Below, one piece after another: positions 1 through 8,637 of a stretch of 64,000 nucleotides of DNA. This stretch comes from DUTS01 sp050951605 (GTDB lineage: Bacteria; Bacillota; Peptococcia; DRI-13; DTU073), in contig JBMNJJ010000002.1 of assembly GCA_050951605.1 (NCBI GenBank), positions 124,001 to 188,000 on the forward strand, read 5' to 3'. How positions within the stretch are numbered: position 1 is the stretch's first letter; each line of letters opens with the position of its first letter. The position numbers and the translations under genes were made by a program. The notes beneath the pieces are model-generated. The model made no database searches, was not told where the DNA came from, and saw nothing but the letters and a program-made list of their open reading frames with translations.

Positions 1-1
1 C

Positions 2-481
2 GGTTGTACCCGGGCAGGTGTTCTTTTAACTACATTTAAAGAAGAAACGGAAACAGATCTTTTCGGTGAACAGTGTGTCCTTTGTGGTGGTTTAACCGAA
101 TTAATCAGAGCGGGCTTTGATACTTTGGTCGAAGCGGGTTATCAACCTGAATCAGCTTATTTTGAAGTTTGTCATGAGTTAAAGTTGATTATTGATTTGA
201 TTTATGAAGGTGGTATCGCTAATATGAGATATTCGATTAGTGATACAGCAGAGTATGGAGATATCATGATTGGGCGTCGCTTAATTACGGAAGAAACAAG
301 AAAAGAAATGAAAAAGGCTTTAGAGGAAATTCAGGATGGTACTTTTGCTAAGGAATGGATTTTAGAGAACATGGCGGGAAGACCTAAATATAATGCCCTG
401 AAGAAAATGGATGCTGAACATCCTATTGAAAAAGTAGGTCGGGAATTAAGAAGTAAAATGTCTTGGCTGAAAAAGAAATAA
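2..481 (+). CDS. ilvC: Ketol-acid reductoisomerase, C-terminal part
   Basis: The reading frame is open from the first bases, so the gene starts before the window. The visible 159 residues are the knotted C-terminal domain of IlvC, which converts acetolactate to dihydroxyisovalerate with NADPH in valine, leucine and isoleucine synthesis. The stretches FKEETETDLFGEQ and VLCGG are classic, including the metal-binding Asp and Glu residues, and YFEVCHELKLI and NMRYSISDTAEYGD follow. It ends 19 bp before ilvB, so the two are probably co-transcribed. The NADPH-binding Rossmann domain is not visible. Confidence 0.96.
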   Translation, partial: GCTRAGVLLTTFKEETETDLFGEQCVLCGGLTELIRAGFDTLVEAGYQPESAYFEVCHELKLIIDLIYEGGIANMRYSISDTAEYGDIMIGRRLITEETRKEMKKALEEIQDGTFAKEWILENMAGRPKYNALKKMDAEHPIEKVGRELRSKMSWLKKK

Positions 482-500
482 ATTATGGAGGTGTGTTCCT

Positions 501-2198
501 ATGGAACCGGGTGCGGAAATCTTGGTTAAGTGCCTGGAAAAAGAAGGTGTAGAGGTTATCTTTGGTTATCCGGGAGGAGCCGCGTTAGAGATTTTTGATG
601 TTTTGCATCAATCTAAACAGATTAGGACAATTCTTGTTCGGCAGGAACAGGGAGCTGCTCATGCTGCTAGTGGGTATGCACGGTCGAGCGGAAAAACTGG
701 TGTGTGTTTGGCTACTTCCGGTCCCGGAGCTACTAACTTGATTACAGGTATAGCTACTGCGTATATGGATTCTATTCCGTTGGTGATAATTACCGGGCAA
801 GTGCCTTCGAAAATGGTGGGGACTGATGCTTTTCAGGAAGTAGATATAACCGGGATTTCCGAACCGATCACGAAACATAATTACTTAGTAAAAGAGGCTG
901 AACAGTTACCTAGAATTGTGAAGGAAGCTTTTTATATAGCAGGAAGTGGTCGTCCGGGTCCGGTGTTGATCGATATTCCTAAGGATGCCTCCATCTCTTT
1001 GGCTGAATATAAAGAATGTAAAAGTGTAAATTTACGAGGCTATAAGCCGAATTTGGTAGGACATAAAGGACAAATAAAACAGGTGCTTCAGTTTATCAAA
1101 AAAGCACAACGACCACTTATTTGTGCCGGGGGAGGAGTCATTAGTGCTCAGGCGGAGAAGGAGTTATTGTATTTGGCCGAAACATTAAACATTCCCGTAG
1201 TTAATACGATGATGGGTTTAGGGAGTATCCCGCGGGAACATCCCCTTTCCTTGGGGATGTTAGGTGCATATGGATTAGCTAAGGCTAATTTAGTTGTGCA
1301 GTCCTGTGACTTATTAATCGCTTTAGGGATGCGTTTTGATGACCGCGTTACGGGGAATGTAGAGAAATTTGCTCCTCAGGCCAAGGTCATTCATATCGAT
1401 ATAGATAGTGCTGAAATTGGCAAGAATGTCCGAGCTGATATTCCTTTGGTGGGAGATTTAAAAATAGTCTTAAATCAAATTTTCGAAGGGCTGTTAAAGG
1501 AGAAAAAGGAATCTTGGTGGTTAGATTTGCAAGATGTAGAAAAATTAGAAGTAAAAGCGGTGGAGAAAGAAGAAGATTTAACTCCCAGTGAAATCATAGT
1601 GGCCCTAAATAAAATTCTACCTGAGGAAGCAATTATTACTACTGATGTAGGGCAACATCAAATGTGGGCAGCACAGGGTATAAATTTTAAAAAAACGCGT
1701 ACTTTTATTAGTTCCGGCGGTTTAGGAACGATGGGTTATGGCATCCCGGCAGGGGTAGGAGCTCAGGTAGCTTTCCCAAGTCGCCCTGTGGTAGTGATTA
1801 CAGGTGATGGTAGTTTTCAGATGGGAATGCCGGAGTTGGGTACTTGTTTAGAAGAGGATTTGCCGTTAAAAATTATTATTTTTAATAATCAGGCGCTAGG
1901 GATGGTTAAACAGTTGCAAGACCATTATTGTGCAGGACGGCACGTAGCAGTACATTTTAAGAAAACTCCGGAATTTCGCTATCTCGCTCAAGCTTATGGT
2001 GCTTTGAGTCTTCGTGTGGAGAAACGGGAAGACTTATCGGAAAATCTAGAGAGGTTTATTCATCATTCCGGTTTAGTTGTATTGGAAATCTTGCTTTCTG
2101 CTCACCATAATGTTTATCCGATGGTTTTAGGTGGGAAGGGATTAGATGAGATGAATTGGGGAGGAACTTTGCGGGATAAAAGGGGGGGAATGAGATGA
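501..2198 (+). CDS. ilvB: Acetolactate synthase, large subunit
   Basis: This ThDP-dependent enzyme condenses pyruvate with pyruvate or 2-oxobutyrate in the first common step of branched-chain amino acid synthesis. The 565-residue length fits the family. The ThDP-activating glutamate lies in RQEQGAAHAA (Glu49). The ThDP/Mg motif starts with GDG at residues 435-437 and closes with the NN pair in IIIFNN. The ATG has GGAGGTG just upstream. It overlaps leuA by 4 bp (ATGA). No regulatory small subunit (ilvN) lies between it and its visible neighbours, so that subunit must be upstream of ilvC, elsewhere or absent. Confidence 0.96.
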   Translation: MEPGAEILVKCLEKEGVEVIFGYPGGAALEIFDVLHQSKQIRTILVRQEQGAAHAASGYARSSGKTGVCLATSGPGATNLITGIATAYMDSIPLVIITGQVPSKMVGTDAFQEVDITGISEPITKHNYLVKEAEQLPRIVKEAFYIAGSGRPGPVLIDIPKDASISLAEYKECKSVNLRGYKPNLVGHKGQIKQVLQFIKKAQRPLICAGGGVISAQAEKELLYLAETLNIPVVNTMMGLGSIPREHPLSLGMLGAYGLAKANLVVQSCDLLIALGMRFDDRVTGNVEKFAPQAKVIHIDIDSAEIGKNVRADIPLVGDLKIVLNQIFEGLLKEKKESWWLDLQDVEKLEVKAVEKEEDLTPSEIIVALNKILPEEAIITTDVGQHQMWAAQGINFKKTRTFISSGGLGTMGYGIPAGVGAQVAFPSRPVVVITGDGSFQMGMPELGTCLEEDLPLKIIIFNNQALGMVKQLQDHYCAGRHVAVHFKKTPEFRYLAQAYGALSLRVEKREDLSENLERFIHHSGLVVLEILLSAHHNVYPMVLGGKGLDEMNWGGTLRDKRGGMR

Positions 2199-3730
2199 GT
2201 ACAGGTGATAAAAGGATCTATATCTTTGATACAACCTTGAGAGATGGGGAGCAGTCTCCCGGTGTAAATCTGAATATGGAAGAAAAATTGGCCTTGGCTC
2301 AACAGTTGGCTAGATTAGGCGTAGATGTAATTGAGGCCGGTTTTCCGATTGCCTCTTCCGGGGACTTTAAAGCTGTGCAGCGGATAGCTAGAGAAATAAA
2401 AGGGCCGGTAATTACGGCTTTAGCACGTACGAGTGAGCGGGATATCATGTCTGCTTATGAAGCAGTAAAAGAAGCTGAAAAACCACGAATTCATACATTT
2501 ATTGCTACTTCGGAGATTCATATGCAAAGAAAATTGCGGAAAACAAAAGAAGAAGTAAAAGCAATGGCTGTTAAAGCTGTTAAATTGGCGAAAAGCTTGG
2601 TAGATGATGTGGAGTTTTCGGCCGAAGATGCTTCTCGTAGTGAAATTCCCTTCCTTTGTGAGGTTTTTACCGAGGTAATTGAGGCCGGTGCTAATGTCAT
2701 TAATATACCTGATACGGTGGGTTACGCTACTCCTTGGGAGTTTGGGGAATTTATTAAGGCTATTCGCGAAGGAGTTCCTAATATTTCGCAAGCAGTAATT
2801 AGTGTGCATTGTCATAATGACTTAGGAATGGCCGTAGCCAATTCTTTGGACGCGGTTCGTAATGGGGCTAGGCAGGTAGAGGTTGCCATTAATGGTATTG
2901 GGGAACGTGCCGGAAATGCTTCTTTGGAAGAATTAGTGATGGCTTTTTATACACGACGTCATTGTTTAGGATTTTGTACAGGGATTAATACACGTGAAAT
3001 ATATCGCACTAGTAGGATGGTTAGTACCCTTACTGGGATGGCGATTCAGCCGAACAAGGCCATTGTGGGGAAAAATGCTTTTGCTCATGAGTCAGGCATT
3101 CATCAAGATGGTGTCTTGAAAGAACGAGAAACATATGAAATTATGAATCCGGAAATGGTAGGGATAAGTTCGAATAAACTTGTTTTGGGGAAACATTCTG
3201 GACGTCATGCATTTAAAATTCAACTGCAGGAATTAGGTTATAATTTAGAGGGTGAAGCTCTAGATAAAGCCTTTGCTGAATTTAAACAGTTGACTGATAG
3301 AAAGAAGGAAATTTTGGACGAAGACTTGATTATGTTATTAGATAGTCATATTCTGGGTAGTGGAGAAGAAGTATATGTTTTCGATCATTTACAACTTTCT
3401 TCAGGTACGAATATCTCTTCGACAGCTACTGTAGGTATAAAAATTAATGAAGAATTAATAGAAGAAGCCGCTTGTGCTGATGGACCTGTCGAGGCTACTT
3501 ATAAGGCGATAGAAAAAACTGTTAATCTACCTGTAAAATTAGAGTCTTATAGTATTAGTGCTGTTACGGAAGGTAAAGATGCTCAGGGTGAAGTTGTGGT
3601 TCGTGTTTCTGTAGCTGAAGAAATCTTTATGGGGAGAGGGTTGAGTGTGGATATTATTGAGGCGAGTGCGAAGGCCTATCTTAATGCCTTGAATAAGATT
3701 GTAAGGAAACGTCCGGACCTAATTCAGTAA
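2195..3730 (+). CDS. leuA: 2-isopropylmalate synthase
   Basis: LeuA condenses acetyl-CoA with 2-oxoisovalerate, the committed step of leucine synthesis. The N-terminal TIM barrel carries DTTLRDGEQSPG (about residues 12-23) and the metal-binding VHCHNDLGMA motif. Residues from about 390 to the end match the allosteric LeuA dimer domain that normally binds leucine. The 511-residue length is usual. It overlaps ilvB by 4 bp, which suggests translational coupling. After its stop the operon is interrupted by about 700 bp of repeat elements before leuC. Confidence 0.96.
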   Translation: MSTGDKRIYIFDTTLRDGEQSPGVNLNMEEKLALAQQLARLGVDVIEAGFPIASSGDFKAVQRIAREIKGPVITALARTSERDIMSAYEAVKEAEKPRIHTFIATSEIHMQRKLRKTKEEVKAMAVKAVKLAKSLVDDVEFSAEDASRSEIPFLCEVFTEVIEAGANVINIPDTVGYATPWEFGEFIKAIREGVPNISQAVISVHCHNDLGMAVANSLDAVRNGARQVEVAINGIGERAGNASLEELVMAFYTRRHCLGFCTGINTREIYRTSRMVSTLTGMAIQPNKAIVGKNAFAHESGIHQDGVLKERETYEIMNPEMVGISSNKLVLGKHSGRHAFKIQLQELGYNLEGEALDKAFAEFKQLTDRKKEILDEDLIMLLDSHILGSGEEVYVFDHLQLSSGTNISSTATVGIKINEELIEEAACADGPVEATYKAIEKTVNLPVKLESYSISAVTEGKDAQGEVVVRVSVAEEIFMGRGLSVDIIEASAKAYLNALNKIVRKRPDLIQ

Positions 3731-3744
3731 AAAATATACTATAC

Positions 3745-4046
3745 CGTTTCCCGTTTCCTGCTTCGGTTTTAGCCGGGTACTGCCTCGGGTATCCGTAGCT
3801 ATGGTCAGAACATCCTAGAGCTTGGTTCGGAGTAATGCCGAGCGGGCTCAATTCGCGTCCTTGCTCAGTTCGCCCTGGTGCCGACATCCTTGTCGTCACC
3901 TCGTCATTACTAGCCTCACCTTCACTAAGGACGTTAAGCTGACCTGCGCTAAGTCACCCTCTGTCAGTACCTAGTCTAAAACGGTATGAGAAGGGAAAGA
4001 AACGGAGAAACGGTACAGTGTATTTTCGGGGTAGAGGAAAGAGGAA
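3745..4046. repeat. Inverted-repeat element, unit 1 of tandem pair
   Basis: The left end (3745-3792) is repeated at 4047-4094 with one mismatch in 48 bp. The right end, from CAGTACCTAGTCTAAAA at 3965, is an imperfect inverted copy of the left end, for example TTTTAGCCGGGTACTGCC against the reverse complement TTTTAGACTAGGTACTGAC. The core is GC-rich: 37 of 60 bases in 3841-3900 are G or C, while the flanking leu genes are clearly poorer. No convincing protein is encoded. It could be a MITE-like mobile element or a structured RNA; the family is not one I can name. Confidence 0.75.
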
Positions 4047-4395
4047 CGTTTCCCGTTTCCTGCTTCGGTTTTAGCCGGGTACTGCCCCGGGTATGTATCA
4101 GCAAAGTATTACCTCCGGACTCCTAAAGCTAAAAGGAATCGAACTCACTTCACCTCAGGTTCGGGCTATGCATGAGCATGTGGGGGTCCCCATCCCCACC
4201 TGGGGTAGACGCCTTCACCACATCGGTTCAGTTCGTTCTTTTGAACAAGGGCTTTAATGGAGTACTTTAGGTAAATACTTTGCTTTATGCGAATCATGTA
4301 AATAAATTTCTCTCCGGCAGTACCTTGTCTAAAAAGGTATTGAGTAAAGGAAAGAAACGGTACAGTATCTTTTCTTGGGGGAGGGAGCAGAGGTG
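4047..4395. repeat. Inverted-repeat element, unit 2 of tandem pair
   Basis: This unit has the same left end as unit 1 and a right end (4318-4386, starting CAGTACCTTGTCTAAAA) that matches 3965-4030 of unit 1. The core differs from unit 1 and contains its own palindromes, for example GGGGGTCCCC near 4181 and GTTCGTTCTTTTGAAC near 4232. A shortened third left end (CGTTTCCCGTTTCGGTGCTT) begins at 4396 and runs almost to the leuC ribosome site. The arrangement is left-core-right, left-core-right, left. Confidence 0.75.
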
Positions 4396-4438
4396 CGTTT
4401 CCCGTTTCGGTGCTTCGTTTAGAAAGGGGGAGTTAAAA

Positions 4439-5707
4439 ATGGGAATGACAATTACGGAAAAAATTTTAGCTGCACATGCCGGGTTAGATGAAGTTAAGGC
4501 AGGAGAATTGATTAATGCTAAGTTGGATTTAGTTTTGGCCAATGATATTACAGGACCCCTGGCGATTAGGGAGTTTGCGAAAATTGGGGTAGATAAAGTT
4601 TTTGCTCAAGAGAAAATTGTCTTGATTCCCGATCATTTTGCTCCGGCGAAAGATATAGACTCAGCAGAGCAATGTCTCGAATTAAAGAAGTTTGCTCATA
4701 AACAGAACTTGCTTCATTATTATGAAGTAGGACGTTGTGGAATTGAACATTGCTTTTTGCCGGAACAAGGGTTAGTCTTACCTGGGGATGTAGTCATTGG
4801 AGCTGATTCTCATACTTGTACTTATGGTGGTTTAGGTGCTTTTTCTACAGGGGTAGGGAGTACAGATTTAGCTGTAGGGATGGCTTTAGGAGAACTCTGG
4901 TTTAGGGTGCCGGAGACAATGAAGATTGTTTTCAAGGGTAAACCACGCCATCCATGGGTTTCAGGGAAAGATTATATTTTGGCGTTAATCGGAAAAATTG
5001 GTGTAGATGGGGCTCGGTATAAAGCATTGGAGTTTACCGGGGAAGCGATTAGTGCTCTATCGGTAGAAGGTAGGCTCACAATGGCGAATATGGCGATAGA
5101 GGCAGGGGCGAAAAATGGGATTATGCCTGCTGATGAAAAAACGATAGAATATATAGAGAAGAAGGCACAGAGACCATGGCAGATTTATGAAAGTGATGAG
5201 GACGCTGTTTATAGTGAGGTTATGGAAATAGATGTGACTGACCTTCAGCCACAAGTTGCTTTTCCTCATTTACCTTCTAATTCGAGAGATGTTTTGGAGG
5301 CGACAGAGGTCGAGATTGACCAAGTAGTGATCGGTTCTTGTACTAATGGGCGTTGGGAAGACCTATTAACTGCAGCGAGTATTCTGCAGGGGAAAAAGGT
5401 CCATCCTCAAGTGCGAGTTATTGTCATTCCCGGTACGAGAGAGATTTATTTGCGGGCAGTTCGAGAAGGTTTGGTAGAGATTTTTGTTGAAGCGGGAGCG
5501 GTAGTTAGTACTCCCACTTGTGGTCCTTGTTTAGGTGGCTATATGGGGATTTTAGCTAAGGGTGAACGTGCTGTGGCCACGACGAATAGAAATTTTGTGG
5601 GACGGATGGGTCATCCGCAAAGTGAAGTTTATTTAGCTAATCCTGCTGTTGCTGCCGCTTCGGCTGTCCTCGGTCGGATTGCTTCTCCTGAGGAGGTGAG
5701 CATATAA
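4439..5707 (+). CDS. leuC: 3-isopropylmalate dehydratase, large subunit
   Basis: With LeuD this 4Fe-4S enzyme isomerises 2-isopropylmalate to 3-isopropylmalate. The cluster cysteines are Cys301 in IGSCTNG and Cys361 and Cys364 in TPTCGPCLGG. About 422 residues is the shorter (LeuC2/HacA-like) form of the family. I choose ATG 4439 because AAAGGGGGAG lies 6-7 bases upstream and the protein begins MGMTITEKILAAHAG as in homologues. The frame stays open upstream to 4280, but that part is translated repeat element. The stop overlaps the leuD start (TAATG). Confidence 0.95.
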   Translation: MGMTITEKILAAHAGLDEVKAGELINAKLDLVLANDITGPLAIREFAKIGVDKVFAQEKIVLIPDHFAPAKDIDSAEQCLELKKFAHKQNLLHYYEVGRCGIEHCFLPEQGLVLPGDVVIGADSHTCTYGGLGAFSTGVGSTDLAVGMALGELWFRVPETMKIVFKGKPRHPWVSGKDYILALIGKIGVDGARYKALEFTGEAISALSVEGRLTMANMAIEAGAKNGIMPADEKTIEYIEKKAQRPWQIYESDEDAVYSEVMEIDVTDLQPQVAFPHLPSNSRDVLEATEVEIDQVVIGSCTNGRWEDLLTAASILQGKKVHPQVRVIVIPGTREIYLRAVREGLVEIFVEAGAVVSTPTCGPCLGGYMGILAKGERAVATTNRNFVGRMGHPQSEVYLANPAVAAASAVLGRIASPEEVSI

Positions 5708-6219
5708 TGGGTATAAGCAAATTAAAGGGGAAAGTGTGGAAAGTTGGAGACGATGTAGATACTGACCTAATTATTGCGGCCCGTTATTTGAATCGTTCAG
5801 AGGGTGATTATCTGGCAGAACATTGTTTGGAGGATGTGATTCCCCATCTCAGGGCTAAGGTTCAGCCGGGAGATATATTGATGGCCGGGAAAAATTTCGG
5901 TTGTGGTAGTTCACGGGAACATGCCCCCGTTGCTTTAAAATACGCAGGTTTTAGTTGCATTATTGCGGAAAGTTTTGCCCGCATCTTTTATCGTAATGCG
6001 ATTAATATTGGACTTCCCGTAGTTGTAGCACCTGAAGCGGCTAAGATGCTTCAAGCAGGTACACTTTTAGAGATAGAACCAAGTACGGGAATAATTCAGG
6101 ATTTAACGAATCAGAAAACATATCAAGGGGAAGCTTTTCCCGCTTTTATGTTAGAAATTCTAAATTGCGGCGGAGCAATCCCTTATGTTAAGGAGAAAAA
6201 GGTGAAGCATAATGTTTAA
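5707..6219 (+). CDS. leuD: 3-isopropylmalate dehydratase, small subunit
   Basis: LeuD is the swivel-domain partner of LeuC and completes the isomerase. The protein has 170 residues, as expected for partners of the shorter LeuC form. The family signatures DDVDTDLIIAARYL and NFGCGSSREHAPVAL are clear, the latter forming part of the substrate pocket. Its start shares a base with the leuC stop, and its end overlaps leuB by 8 bp, so translation of leuC, leuD and leuB is probably coupled. Nothing looks damaged. Confidence 0.96.
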   Translation: MGISKLKGKVWKVGDDVDTDLIIAARYLNRSEGDYLAEHCLEDVIPHLRAKVQPGDILMAGKNFGCGSSREHAPVALKYAGFSCIIAESFARIFYRNAINIGLPVVVAPEAAKMLQAGTLLEIEPSTGIIQDLTNQKTYQGEAFPAFMLEILNCGGAIPYVKEKKVKHNV

Positions 6220-7276
6220 ATTAGCAGTTCTTCCGGGAGATGGTATAGGTCAAGAAGTTACGGAACAGGCGTTAAAAGTTTTGACAGCAGTAAAAACAAA
6301 ATATGATCTTGATTTTACTTATAGTACCGGTTTAATTGGTGGTTGCGCTATAGATGAAACAGGGGAACCTTTTCCTGAAGAGACGAAAGAATTAGTTGCC
6401 CAAAGTGATGCCGTTTTTTTAGGGGCAGTAGGTGGGCCGAAGTGGGATAGCCCGGAGAAAAAGGTGCGACCGGAACAAGGTTTATTAGCTATTCGTAAGG
6501 GTTTACGTCTTTATGCTAATTTACGACCTGTTAAATGTTGGCCCCAGTTAATCGAGCAATCGCCTTTTAAAAAAGAAAAAATAGCCGGAGTGGATTTGCT
6601 TATTGTTCGAGAATTAACTGGAGGGGCTTATTTTGGGGCTAGGGGTACGGAGACAAAAAACGGGGAAATGAAGGCTTTTGATACAATTGAGTATAGTGCA
6701 GGAGAAATTAGACGTTTAGTTAAAGTTGCTTTTGAATTGGCAAGGCATAGACGTAAAAAGGTTACGTCTGTAGATAAAGCGAATATCCTGGATACTTCTC
6801 GCCTGTGGCGGAAAATTGTCTTAGAAGAGGCAGTTAATTATCCTGATATTGCTTTAAATCATCTTTATGTAGATAATTGTGCGATGCAACTTTGTTTAAA
6901 CCCTACGCAGTTTGATGTTCTCGTTACGGAAAATACGTTTGGTGATATTCTTTCTGATCAGGCTTCTGTTTTGGGTGGATCTTTAGGTATGTTGCCTTCA
7001 GCAAGCATAGGGGATGGAGCGTCTTTGTATGAACCTGTTCATGGTTCGGCTCCTGATATCACCGGGCAAGATAAGGCTAATCCTTTGGCGGCAATCCTTT
7101 CTGTAGCGATGATGTTACGCATTTCTTTACAGTGTCCTGATGCGGCTACAGCGATAGAAAAGGCGGTAGGCCGTGTTTTAGAACGTGGGTTAAGAACAGC
7201 AGATATCTATTTACCCGGCTGTATTCGTGTGGGGACTAGTGTTTTAGCTGATGCAGTGATTAAAGAATTAAATTAG
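6212..7276 (+). CDS. leuB: 3-isopropylmalate dehydrogenase
   Basis: LeuB oxidises and decarboxylates 3-isopropylmalate to 2-oxoisocaproate with NAD. The protein has 354 residues, the usual length. Visible signatures are LPGDGIGQEV at the N terminus, LLIVRELTGGAYFG, the substrate- and metal-binding segment NTFGDILSDQASVLGGSLG, and EPVHGSAPDI near the nucleotide pocket. It is the last gene of the leu run: the next gene begins about 100 bp later with its own ribosome site and an unrelated function. Confidence 0.96.
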   Translation: MFKLAVLPGDGIGQEVTEQALKVLTAVKTKYDLDFTYSTGLIGGCAIDETGEPFPEETKELVAQSDAVFLGAVGGPKWDSPEKKVRPEQGLLAIRKGLRLYANLRPVKCWPQLIEQSPFKKEKIAGVDLLIVRELTGGAYFGARGTETKNGEMKAFDTIEYSAGEIRRLVKVAFELARHRRKKVTSVDKANILDTSRLWRKIVLEEAVNYPDIALNHLYVDNCAMQLCLNPTQFDVLVTENTFGDILSDQASVLGGSLGMLPSASIGDGASLYEPVHGSAPDITGQDKANPLAAILSVAMMLRISLQCPDAATAIEKAVGRVLERGLRTADIYLPGCIRVGTSVLADAVIKELN

Positions 7277-7373
7277 ATTAGTTGTATTTATTTTAAGAAT
7301 AAATGAAGGTAAATTATCTTCAAAGGAGAATAAGTATGAGTAATAAGGTGTAATTTAGTTAGGAGGAAAAAAG

Positions 7374-8270
7374 TTGAAAGTTCTTGTTGCGGAGGATAGC
7401 AGGTATTATCAAAAAGTGCTGCAGGATACTTTAAACAGTTGGGGCTATAGTGTTGTTTTGACAAATAATGGGGTAGAGGCTTTAGAAAAGCTTGGTGAAG
7501 AAGATGGCCCCAAATTGGCGATAATTGACTGGGTAATGCCTCATTTAGATGGTCTTGAGGTATGTACAAGAGTTCGGGCATCGATTAATAAGAGTTATAT
7601 TTATTTGATTCTTCTTACGGCGAATTCAAGTAAAGAAGATGTTGTTAAAGGTCTTGAAGCTGGTGCAGATGACTATATTATTAAACCATTTAATGAAATG
7701 GAATTGAAATTTCGTTTAAAGACAGGGGAAAGAATTATTAATTTAGAGGATCGGATTATGCAACTTGCTTTGACAGATTCTCTAACAGGTCTTTTAAACA
7801 GAAGAGCTTTTATTGAGCGTTTAGAAAGCGAATTGGATCGCTATAGGCGATTAGAACAGCCTCTTGCTTTGATTATGGTGGATTTAGACGATTTTAAAAA
7901 AGTAAATGATAATTATGGTCATTTGGTGGGAGATGAAGTTTTAAAAGGTGTTGCTAAATGTTTTTCTTCATTTTTAAGAAAGTATGATTTTATAGGGAGG
8001 TATGGAGGCGAGGAATTTGTTATTTGTTTACCGGGGGTAAAAATTAAAAAAGCAGAAGTGATAGCAGAAAGATTACGTGTGAGTATGAAAGAACTTGTTA
8101 TCAATAAAGGAACAGAGCCTTTAAAGCTCAATGTAACAGCTAGTTTTGGTGTATCTTCTTTAGGAGAAAATGCTTTTGATGTTCATACTTTAACAAAAAA
8201 AGCTGATGAGGCATTATATGTAGCGAAAACAAGAGGAAAAGACAGAGTGATAATTAATGAGAGTTGTTAA
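7374..8270 (+). CDS. Response regulator with diguanylate cyclase (GGDEF) domain
   Basis: The protein probably makes cyclic di-GMP when phosphorylated. Residues 1-115 are a receiver domain with the acidic pair Glu7-Asp8, phospho-acceptor Asp52 and Lys104 (IIKPF). The GGDEF domain covers about 130-295: the active-site GGEEF is at 211-215 and the inhibitory-site RxxD (Arg202 to Asp205) is present, so product feedback is likely. The start is TTG 7374, preceded by TTAGGAGG. No histidine kinase is adjacent, so its partner is encoded elsewhere. Confidence 0.93.
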   Translation: MKVLVAEDSRYYQKVLQDTLNSWGYSVVLTNNGVEALEKLGEEDGPKLAIIDWVMPHLDGLEVCTRVRASINKSYIYLILLTANSSKEDVVKGLEAGADDYIIKPFNEMELKFRLKTGERIINLEDRIMQLALTDSLTGLLNRRAFIERLESELDRYRRLEQPLALIMVDLDDFKKVNDNYGHLVGDEVLKGVAKCFSSFLRKYDFIGRYGGEEFVICLPGVKIKKAEVIAERLRVSMKELVINKGTEPLKLNVTASFGVSSLGENAFDVHTLTKKADEALYVAKTRGKDRVIINESC

Positions 8271-8303
8271 AAGAGAGAGAACCATAAAGCAAGCAGTTTT
8301 TTA

Positions 8304-8340
8304 AAAGTGGTCTTATCCGGACCACTTTAATATTTTTTTT
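8304..8340 (+). terminator. Rho-independent terminator
   Basis: The 9-bp stem AAAGTGGTC / GACCACTTT (8304-8312 with 8320-8328) has a 7-base loop and is followed by a T-rich tract at 8331-8340. It ends the transcript of the GGDEF gene and separates it from the kor operon. Confidence 0.85.
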
Positions 8341-8372
8341 GTTGTTATACTATAGAACTTATTTTTAAAATC

Positions 8373-8381
8373 TGTTATAAT
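8373..8381 (+). promoter_or_regulatory. Extended -10 promoter for the kor operon
   Basis: TGTTATAAT reads as a TGn extension joined to a perfect TATAAT at 8376-8381, about 35 bp before korD and just after the terminator. No good -35 box is visible, which is tolerated by extended -10 promoters. Confidence 0.6.
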
Positions 8382-8415
8382 AAAGACATTTATATTATCA
8401 TAGGGAGGTAGTTAT

Positions 8416-8637
8416 ATGGGAAAAGCAAAAGTGATTTTTCAAGAAGATTTATGTAAAGGCTGTAAGCTGTGTAAAATTATTTGTCCGCGCGGGATAATTA
8501 AAATGGCAGATTACATAAATGTAATGGGGTATCATCCGGCTCAGATAATAGAACCGGAAAAGTGTAGTGGTTGTCTTTCTTGTGCTTTGATGTGTCCTGA
8601 GGTGGTAATTCGAGTAGAAAGAGAGGTAGTAGTATGA
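8416..8637 (+). CDS. korD: 2-oxoacid:ferredoxin oxidoreductase, ferredoxin-like delta subunit
   Basis: This 73-residue protein carries two 4Fe-4S motifs: CKGCKLCKIICPRG and CSGCLSCALMCPE. It is the electron-transfer subunit of a four-part oxidoreductase that converts a 2-oxoacid plus CoA to acyl-CoA while reducing ferredoxin. The start has GGGAGG upstream, and the stop overlaps korA (ATGA). The substrate may be 2-oxoglutarate (Kor) or branched-chain 2-oxoacids (Vor); subunit order alone does not decide this. Confidence 0.88.
   Translation: MGKAKVIFQEDLCKGCKLCKIICPRGIIKMADYINVMGYHPAQIIEPEKCSGCLSCALMCPEVVIRVEREVVV

Noticed and set aside
585..878. Antisense frame within ilvB
   Set aside because: It is a shadow of a strongly coding gene, with no ribosome site or recognisable product; the same holds for antisense frames in leuA, groEL, hsdM, hsdR and others.
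3681..3899. Open frame on the minus strand across the leuA end and repeat unit 1
   Set aside because: It lies in the inverted-repeat element, has no ribosome site and overlaps leuA; similar text arises wherever the repeat is translated.
4280..4438. N-terminal extension of leuC
   Set aside because: It is translated repeat DNA; the ribosome site and homologous start are at 4439.
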